Source: Butyricimonas synergistica DSM 23225
GTDB lineage: Bacteria > Bacteroidota > Bacteroidia > Bacteroidales > Marinifilaceae
Assembly (NCBI RefSeq): GCF_000379665.1
Contig: NZ_KB903359.1
Span: 845,475-909,474 of the forward strand
Length of the DNA: 64,000 nucleotides
Direction: 5' to 3'
Shown: piece by piece, positions 54,474 to 61,168 of the stretch
How the letters are laid out: the number at the start of each line of letters is the position of its first letter
Numbering within the stretch: the first letter of the stretch is position 1
Notes under the pieces: model-generated
What the model saw: only the letters and a program-made list of their open reading frames with translations
Database searches by the model: none
Told to the model about the DNA's origin: nothing
Position numbers and translations under genes: made by a program

Positions 54474-55316
54474 ATGATGAAACTACGATATATAGGACTG
54501 ATTATCCCATTCCTGACCGCATGCAACGAGAATTTCGACGAGCAGGAAAGCCCCGTGGCAAAAGTACTTGACAAATACTTGTTGCACTCGGAAGTTAAAA
54601 GCATTATTCCCGCCGGGACTCCCTCGGCAGACAGCGCCATACTAGCACAAAGCTACGTGAGAAACTGGATCACCAAAGAACTTTTGCTCCATAAGGCAAA
54701 CCAGAACTTAAGCGACGAGGAAAAGAACATCCGTAAACAAGTGGAAGATTATTCCTCTTCTATCCTGATCCATAAATACAAGGAAAAACTCGTGTCGCAA
54801 AAATTGGATCGTAAAGTAAGCGAAGACGAAATCGCCCGGTATTACGACAACAATAAATTCAACTTCATCCTCAACACCCCTGTCGTGCGGGCATTATTTA
54901 TCGTGTTGCCGAAATCGGCTATCAATATAGACAACGTGCGAAAATGGTTTCGCTCGAAAGATGCCAAAGACCTATCGGCTTTAGAAGAATATTGTATCAC
55001 TTCGGCAAAAAAATACGATGATTTCAACGACCAATGGATTCCCTTGCGTGATATCCTAAACTTGTTGCCGATCACAAGCGCGGATTGGACATCCAAATAT
55101 AAAAATAAAGAGCTGATCGAAACGGAAGACGAGGAGAATTACTATTTCCTGAAAATATATGAAACTCGTCAGGAGCATGAAACCGCTCCACTCGGTTACG
55201 TGAAAAAGGAAATCGAAATACTACTGTTGAACAAACGTAAAATAGCTTTTGAAGAAAGCTTGGAGAAGGATATAAACTCCGAGGGAGTACGGAAAGATTA
55301 CGTCAAAATATATTAA
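54474..55316 (+). CDS. SurA-like periplasmic chaperone lipoprotein
   Basis: 280 residues with lipobox LTAC (Cys17). The helical part (about 55-115, LAQSYVRNWITKELLLHKAN and KVSEDEIARYYDNNKFNF) is typical of the SurA/PpiC N-terminal chaperone domain. A clear parvulin core (the usual HILL...GGDLG...PFxxA signature) is not seen, so isomerase activity is doubtful. It precedes a true two-parvulin SurA-like gene, and the pair is common in Bacteroidota. Role: assisting outer-membrane protein folding, by inference. Confidence 0.8.
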   Translation: MMKLRYIGLIIPFLTACNENFDEQESPVAKVLDKYLLHSEVKSIIPAGTPSADSAILAQSYVRNWITKELLLHKANQNLSDEEKNIRKQVEDYSSSILIHKYKEKLVSQKLDRKVSEDEIARYYDNNKFNFILNTPVVRALFIVLPKSAINIDNVRKWFRSKDAKDLSALEEYCITSAKKYDDFNDQWIPLRDILNLLPITSADWTSKYKNKELIETEDEENYYFLKIYETRQEHETAPLGYVKKEIEILLLNKRKIAFEESLEKDINSEGVRKDYVKIY

Positions 55317-55428
55317 CGGAATTTGAAAATTGAAAATAAAAAAGCGAAAACGATCGGATTATTCTTAGATTTAAAGAAAAAGTATTAGTTTAGAGCGTTT
55401 TTATTGAATACAAATTTATTAATGGATT

Positions 55429-56766
55429 ATGAGATATTTATCACTGCTTATACTTTTATTTTTAGCTAGTTATGCTTCAGCACAAAAGAACGTGATTGAC
55501 AAGATTATTGCCGTAGTCGGAGAAGAAATCGTGTTAAAATCGGACATCGAGAACGATCTTTTGCACGCGCAAACCCAAAGCGCTATCGCCAACACGGCTG
55601 ACGCTAAGGCTCAAATATTCGAGAACAGGCTGGTTTCAAAGCTATTGATGGCACAAGCCAAAATAGACAGTATCACGGTCTCCGACTCGGAAGTGGAAGC
55701 GCAACTGAATTCACAACTAGAACTATACATACAAAATATCGGTTCCCGTGAAAAACTAGAAGGTTACTTCGGTAAATCATACGAGGAAATCAAAAACGAG
55801 ATGCGTACCCCGCTCCGGGAACAAATGATTACGGGACGTATGCAACAAAAAATAGTGGAAAATGTCCGGGTTACTCCCTCCGAAGTACGTTACTTCTATC
55901 GGAAATTCAATAAAGACAGCTTACCTGAAGTTGGGGATAAATACGAGATTCAACAAATCGTGATAAAACCGAGAATCTCCGACACGGAAAAAGAACGTAT
56001 CCGGAATCGCCTGAGACAATTCCGCGATGACATCCTTGAAGGAAAACAATCGTTCAATACGCTTGCCGTACTTTACTCGGAAGATCCCGGAACTGCAGCC
56101 AAAGGTGGCGAACTGGGATATATGTCCAAAAGTCAATTGACCCCGGAATTTGCAGAGGCAGCGTTCAGCTTGAAGCCCGGAAGAATATCCAAAATCGTGG
56201 AGTCGGAATACGGGTTCCATATTATCCAATACATCGACCGTCAAGGAGATAAAGTGAACGTTCGCCACATCTTGTTGCGCCCGAGAATTGAAGAAAGTGA
56301 CCGGGAAGCAGCCCTACAGCGATTGGATAGCGTGGTTAATTTTATCAAAAATGGAGAATTAACCTTTGAACAAGCCGCATATTTGGCTTCCTCGGATAAA
56401 AAAACGAGGAACAACGGCGGTCTGATTTTCAACCCGTATGATGCAGACTCCAAATTGCCGAAAGAACTGATCAAGGGCGATATGGCTAGGCAAGTAAGCA
56501 GCCTGCAAGTAGGTGAAATATCCGAACCCTTCCTTGACAGAACCGAAACGGGCGACGAGTACAAAATCATCAAAATAAAAGCGTACTACCCGGCTCACAC
56601 GGCAAACTTGGACGACGACTGGCTCAGCTTCGAGAATGGACTGAAAAGAAAAAAAGAGCAGGAAATATTCGAGAAATGGATCAAGGAAAGACAAGAAAAT
56701 ACTTATATCCATATCGATGATGAATATAAAAACATCAAGTTCCACTACGACGGATGGATTAAATAA
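55429..56766 (+). CDS. SurA-like peptidyl-prolyl isomerase with two parvulin domains
   Basis: 445 residues. Signal peptide about 1-18 (ASYASA). The N-terminal chaperone part starts VIDKIIAVVGEEIVLKSDIE, a strong SurA signature. Parvulin domain 1 (about 172-270) has YSEDPGTAAKGGELGYMSKSQLTPEFAEAAFSLKPG and YGFHIIQ. Parvulin domain 2 (about 273-380) starts VNVRHILLRP and is more divergent. It is a periplasmic foldase and chaperone for outer-membrane proteins such as SusC barrels and LptD. It lies between the SurA-like lipoprotein and an OstA-like gene, an envelope-biogenesis operon. Confidence 0.93.
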   Translation: MRYLSLLILLFLASYASAQKNVIDKIIAVVGEEIVLKSDIENDLLHAQTQSAIANTADAKAQIFENRLVSKLLMAQAKIDSITVSDSEVEAQLNSQLELYIQNIGSREKLEGYFGKSYEEIKNEMRTPLREQMITGRMQQKIVENVRVTPSEVRYFYRKFNKDSLPEVGDKYEIQQIVIKPRISDTEKERIRNRLRQFRDDILEGKQSFNTLAVLYSEDPGTAAKGGELGYMSKSQLTPEFAEAAFSLKPGRISKIVESEYGFHIIQYIDRQGDKVNVRHILLRPRIEESDREAALQRLDSVVNFIKNGELTFEQAAYLASSDKKTRNNGGLIFNPYDADSKLPKELIKGDMARQVSSLQVGEISEPFLDRTETGDEYKIIKIKAYYPAHTANLDDDWLSFENGLKRKKEQEIFEKWIKERQENTYIHIDDEYKNIKFHYDGWIK

Positions 56767-56793
56767 TTGATGATTTAAGATCGACTACTTTTC

Positions 56794-58374
56794 ATGACAA
56801 AAGCAGGTATTTGGGTTGGAATGTTATGCATATTATGGGGATTATTCCCCATAAATGGGACAGCACAGGAAAAAAAATCAAAAGTCAAAATCCTGAATGC
56901 CGATAATTTCAGCATGGAAACCCAGCACAATCTGAATAAATTCATCGGGAACGTCCACATGAAACACGACGACGTGCTTCTGTGGTGCGACAGCCTTTAC
57001 CAGGTAGAACGGACAGATACCAATTACTTGGAAGCTTTCGGGCACGTGCGGGTAGTCAAAAACGATAGTATCCACATGACGGGTGACTATATGTTTTATG
57101 ACGCGAACAAAAAACAAATACAGGTTCGCCGAAATGTAACCTTGAAAGACCCGCAAATTACCCTAACAACCAATTACCTGGATTACGACGGAATTTTCGA
57201 TATCGGATACTATTTCAACTGGGGTAACTTGAAAGACGAAGTCAACACGCTAGATAGTAAACAAGGCACTTACTTCACACAAAGTAAACTAGCCTTCTTC
57301 AAAGACAGCGTAAAGGTTGTTTCCCCCGAATATGACATTTACTCCGATACCTTAAAGTATAACACTGAAAGCAAACTGGTGTACATTCTAGGTCCCTCTA
57401 ATATCTACGGCAAAGGAGAGGACAACAACACGCTATATTCCGAAGACGGATGGTACGACACCAACTTGGGACACGCCGAATTGTACAAAAACAACCGAAT
57501 CACCCATCTTACTTACACGGGATTCGGGGATACTATGATTATCGACAGTATCAGCGGAATAGCTAACCTGTATCAAAACATTACATTGATAGACTCGATC
57601 AACGACGTGATCGTGAAAGGACACTACGCCCAAATGAATCAGACCACCAACCAGGCTTTCGTCACGGACAGTGCATTGCTTATCATGGTGGGCAAACAAG
57701 ACTCTTTATTCCTGCACGGCGACACGCTGTATATGGATCAGGATTCCGCCAAAAATCAAATACTGCGGGCATACCACAAGGTTAGGTTTTACAGCCGGGA
57801 TCTGCAAGGCGTGTGCGACTCGATGGTTTACCTGAGTGCCGATTCTACCATCTCCCTCTACAAGGAACCGATCACATGGGCAAGTGGCTACCAAATGACT
57901 GCCGAGAAAATATCCTTGCTCACGGGTAACGGGCAAGTCAAACAATTTTTCATGACAACCAAAGCCTTTATGGTCGGACGACGATGGGACACCCAAATGT
58001 TCGATCAGATTAAAGGAAGAAACATGACCGGATACTTCAGGGATAACGAACTGTACATGGTGTACGTGGATGGTAGCGGGGAAACCATTTACTACCCCGA
58101 CGACCAGGGTGCCATCATCGGAGTCAACCGTGCCACTAGCTCCAATATCCGCATCATGATCGATAAACGCCGAGTCACGGACATCATCTTCATGAACAAA
58201 CCGGATGGCGACCTGACACCCCTCCTTCTCGTCAACCCGGAAGAAGAACGCCTGAAAGATTTCCGCTGGCTGCAATACCTCCAACCCAAAGACAGGTACG
58301 ACATTTTCAATACTCCCCTGCCACCTAAAGAAGAAAAAGAGGAAGAAGAAACATCGGAAATCTCAAATCACTAA
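56794..58374 (+). CDS. OstA/LptA-like lipopolysaccharide transport protein
   Basis: 526 residues. Signal peptide about 1-25 (GTAQ). Repeated OstA-N type beta-jellyroll segments fill the chain: LNADNFSMETQHNLNKFIGNV, VRVVKNDSIHMTGDYMFYDANKKQI, YTEDGWYDTNLG-like turns and VIVKGHYAQMNQ. This is the long Bacteroidota form with more than one OstA unit. It should bridge lipopolysaccharide across the periplasm. The tail (from about 505) is rich in Glu and Pro. It lies 27 bp after the surA-like gene and is probably co-transcribed with it. Confidence 0.88.
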   Translation: MTKAGIWVGMLCILWGLFPINGTAQEKKSKVKILNADNFSMETQHNLNKFIGNVHMKHDDVLLWCDSLYQVERTDTNYLEAFGHVRVVKNDSIHMTGDYMFYDANKKQIQVRRNVTLKDPQITLTTNYLDYDGIFDIGYYFNWGNLKDEVNTLDSKQGTYFTQSKLAFFKDSVKVVSPEYDIYSDTLKYNTESKLVYILGPSNIYGKGEDNNTLYSEDGWYDTNLGHAELYKNNRITHLTYTGFGDTMIIDSISGIANLYQNITLIDSINDVIVKGHYAQMNQTTNQAFVTDSALLIMVGKQDSLFLHGDTLYMDQDSAKNQILRAYHKVRFYSRDLQGVCDSMVYLSADSTISLYKEPITWASGYQMTAEKISLLTGNGQVKQFFMTTKAFMVGRRWDTQMFDQIKGRNMTGYFRDNELYMVYVDGSGETIYYPDDQGAIIGVNRATSSNIRIMIDKRRVTDIIFMNKPDGDLTPLLLVNPEEERLKDFRWLQYLQPKDRYDIFNTPLPPKEEKEEEETSEISNH

Positions 58375-58449
58375 ATTCTTAAATCGGCTCTCACACGGAT
58401 TTATTCTAAACAGTAATGTTGAAAATTATCAGAATATTATCAACTTCCC

Positions 58450-58483
58450 ATTGTACATATTGTTGCATATTTTCCTATTTTTG
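58450..58483 (+). promoter_or_regulatory. Promoter upstream of the O-antigen-ligase-like gene
   Basis: A TTG -33 (58451-58453) and TATTTTTG -7 box (58476-58483) with a 22-base spacer. Start would be near 58490, leaving a leader of about 9 bases before the ATG at 58499. This supports that ATG over the one at 58451. Confidence 0.5.
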
Positions 58484-58498
58484 CAAAAAACAATAAAA

Positions 58499-60265
58499 AT
58501 GCCATCCAAGGAAAATATAAAGACGTACACGCTAGGAACAATTGTTTTCATCTTATCCCTGTTATTACTCTCGTCAACATTCATTGTCGGGGATGATCTT
58601 GGGAACCGGGCAGCAAAAGTCTTTTGGTTTTATTCTATACTTCCGGGTGTGGCTATTGCTTGTACCCCGCTGGCATGGATTCGTCCTTTCCGCTTCACGC
58701 TCACGGACCTGTTCGTGGTTCTCTACATTGTATATAGCCTCTTGAATTTACCTTACTCCGGCATGGAAATATCCGCCCGTGCTGGCATTCTCGTGCTGGT
58801 TGGTGTTACCTATTTTCTATTCAGGGTACTTACAACCTTCTCCTCGGGGAACTTCGTTAATGCTGCACTTTTGTTTACGGGATTTATCGAGGCAGCGTGG
58901 GGAGTGGGACAATTGTATGGTTTCACGCCTTCCCTTCACGAGCAGTTCGACCTGACAGGTTCATTCTTTAACCCCGGACCCTATTCCGGCTTCCTGGTTG
59001 CCATCTTCCCGTTGACCTTGCATTACGCCCTCACGACACAAAAGTTGCCTCAAATCCTCTCGATCATCGTACTCGTGGCACTCCTTCTCGTGCTGCCCGC
59101 CACCATGAGCCGAAGTGCATGGGTAGCGGCTATCGTCGGCTGCACTATCGTGATAGGATACCACTACCACCTGCGCCGGCAATGTATTGCGTTTTACCGG
59201 GCACACCCGATCGTCACTCCCGTAGCGGTTGTTTCTATTCTCTTAATCATCGGTACTTTAATGATCGGCACCTACATGATGAAAAAAGCCTCCGCCGACG
59301 GACGGCTTCTGATCTGGAAAGTATCCTCCACCATGATAGCCTCCCACCCGGTAACGGGAATCGGCTTCGGCAACTTCGCCGGACCTTACGGGAAAGCCCA
59401 AGAAGCCTATTTTACCCGAGGGGATTACACGCCGCGGGAAGAACTCGTTGCCGATGCCCCCGAGTTTGCTTTCAATGAATTGATCCAAATCACCGTGGAA
59501 AACGGGCTAATCGGGCTATTACTCTTCCTCGGTATCGTTATCTCGGCTATCCGATACGCCTACCGGGCTCAAATATACAAGCAAGCGGGACACGTGGGAG
59601 CATTGTCAGCCTTTCTGATCTTTGCCTCCTTCTCCTACCCGTTCAGCGTGTTACCGTTAACCCTCCTTTTCGCGCTACTTGTGGCACAATGTACCGCGAC
59701 TGACACCCCTTCCTCCTCCCGATGGGTCACGGGCATCTTTTGCTTGCTCCTGCTCGCCCCGGCTTTTCGTTACACTTCTCATAAAACAGAACGCAAAGAA
59801 GCTTTCAAACGCTGGAAAAACGAGCAAATCTATTTCAATATGCAGGTATTCAAGCGCACGGTAGATAATTACAGGGCATTATATCCCATCATGAAAGACA
59901 CCCCCACCTTCCTGTTTGAATACGGGCAATGCCTTTCCCGCACGAATAGTCCCGGCTTAAGCAACCGGGTACTCCGTGAAGCCGCCGAAATCTCCTCCGA
60001 CCCGATGATCCACAACATCATCGGCAAAAACTATCAGGCGATGCAACAATACGACCTAGCGGAAGCCTCTTTCCTCAAGGCATCCCGCACCGTCCCCAAC
60101 CGCATCTACCCGCTCTATTTATTAGCCAAAATGTACGCTGAAAGCGGTCAAACCGAAAAAGCCATCGCCACCGCCAAAATCGTACTTGAAAAAGAACCCA
60201 AAGTATTCTCCTCCGCTGTCGAGGAAATGAAAAGAGATATGCGCCTACTTCTCCGTAACTACTAG
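58499..60265 (+). CDS. O-antigen ligase-like (Wzy_C) membrane protein with C-terminal TPR region
   Basis: 588 residues from the ATG at 58499 (MPSKENIKTY), chosen because a promoter -7 box lies between it and an upstream ATG. About ten hydrophobic helices lie in residues 15-430. A Wzy_C-like periplasmic loop has WKVSSTMIASHPVTGIGFGNF and ELIQITVENGLIGLLLFLG. The C-terminal 150 residues are tetratricopeptide-like (YLLAKMYAESGQTEKAIATAKIVLE). Proteins of this type transfer or polymerise glycans on lipid A-core, undecaprenyl-linked chains or proteins at the periplasmic face; the acceptor is not known here. It is followed by lepB after 13 bp. Confidence 0.88.
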   Translation: MPSKENIKTYTLGTIVFILSLLLLSSTFIVGDDLGNRAAKVFWFYSILPGVAIACTPLAWIRPFRFTLTDLFVVLYIVYSLLNLPYSGMEISARAGILVLVGVTYFLFRVLTTFSSGNFVNAALLFTGFIEAAWGVGQLYGFTPSLHEQFDLTGSFFNPGPYSGFLVAIFPLTLHYALTTQKLPQILSIIVLVALLLVLPATMSRSAWVAAIVGCTIVIGYHYHLRRQCIAFYRAHPIVTPVAVVSILLIIGTLMIGTYMMKKASADGRLLIWKVSSTMIASHPVTGIGFGNFAGPYGKAQEAYFTRGDYTPREELVADAPEFAFNELIQITVENGLIGLLLFLGIVISAIRYAYRAQIYKQAGHVGALSAFLIFASFSYPFSVLPLTLLFALLVAQCTATDTPSSSRWVTGIFCLLLLAPAFRYTSHKTERKEAFKRWKNEQIYFNMQVFKRTVDNYRALYPIMKDTPTFLFEYGQCLSRTNSPGLSNRVLREAAEISSDPMIHNIIGKNYQAMQQYDLAEASFLKASRTVPNRIYPLYLLAKMYAESGQTEKAIATAKIVLEKEPKVFSSAVEEMKRDMRLLLRNY

Positions 60266-60278
60266 CTGCCCGAAAGAA

Positions 60279-61136
60279 ATGAAAAAAATCATCAAGAACA
60301 TATTACAATATGCGGGAGCCCTCCTGTTAGCCATAGTGATAGCCGCTTTGCTGAGGTTTTTTATCGTGGATTTTTATAGTATTCCTTCCGATTCGATGTA
60401 CCCGGCAATAGAACCCGGTGACTTTATCGTCGTGAACCAACTGTACATGGGGGCACGTTTCTACAAAAACCTCGATTTCCTCGAAGGAGCCAGACCGGAA
60501 ACAGTCCGGGTGCCAGGATACAGCTCGCTGAAACGAAACGACGTGATCGTTTTCAATTTCCCCAAGTACAACCAGGACGGGATATGGGAATTAGACCCGC
60601 AGACATTCTACGTGAAACGATGCGTCGCCCTTCCCGGGGACACGCTTTCCATCGTGGACGGTATCAACATAGTGAACGGCAAAAGCGGCTATGGCAACCT
60701 GCAAGACCAACAACGCCTGCACCAATACCGGGGAGATTATGCCCCGGGGATCTTCCATGCCTTCCCTTTCGACACCCGGCACGGTTGGAATATCCGGGAT
60801 TTCGGTCCCCTGTATATTCCTGCCGCCGGGAATACGATCACGATAGACTCGTCCAACTACCCTTTGTACCACACGATCATCTCGCACGAAACTCAAACAC
60901 CTATCCGCATCAGCAGGGGAAAAATCTATCTTGGCGATTCCCTCATCCGACAATATACTTTCCGTAAAAACTGGTATTTCATTTGCGGAGACAAAGTATT
61001 CGACTCCCGGGATTCCCGTTACCTCGGTCCTATCCCCGAGGACTTTATCGTGGGGAAAGCCTCCCTCGTACTCACCTCGAAAGACCCGTACACGAAAAAT
61101 TACGTGTGGCGACGTTTTTTCAAAAAAATCATTTAA
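60279..61136 (+). CDS. lepB: Signal peptidase I
   Basis: 285 residues. One N-terminal membrane helix (about 8-28, LQYAGALLLAIVIAALLRFF). The catalytic serine is Ser39 in IPSDSMYPAI; the general base is Lys113 in YVKRCVALPGD. Boxes D and E are seen as ALPGDTL and GDKVFDSRDSRYLG. It removes signal peptides from exported proteins at the outer face of the inner membrane. Between boxes C and E there is a long insert (about 130-215), usual in Bacteroidota LepB. It lies 13 bp after the Wzy_C-like gene and is convergent with uvrA. Confidence 0.96.
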   Translation: MKKIIKNILQYAGALLLAIVIAALLRFFIVDFYSIPSDSMYPAIEPGDFIVVNQLYMGARFYKNLDFLEGARPETVRVPGYSSLKRNDVIVFNFPKYNQDGIWELDPQTFYVKRCVALPGDTLSIVDGINIVNGKSGYGNLQDQQRLHQYRGDYAPGIFHAFPFDTRHGWNIRDFGPLYIPAAGNTITIDSSNYPLYHTIISHETQTPIRISRGKIYLGDSLIRQYTFRKNWYFICGDKVFDSRDSRYLGPIPEDFIVGKASLVLTSKDPYTKNYVWRRFFKKII

Positions 61137-61168
61137 TCGACAATCCCTAAATCACAGAATCCGAAGGC

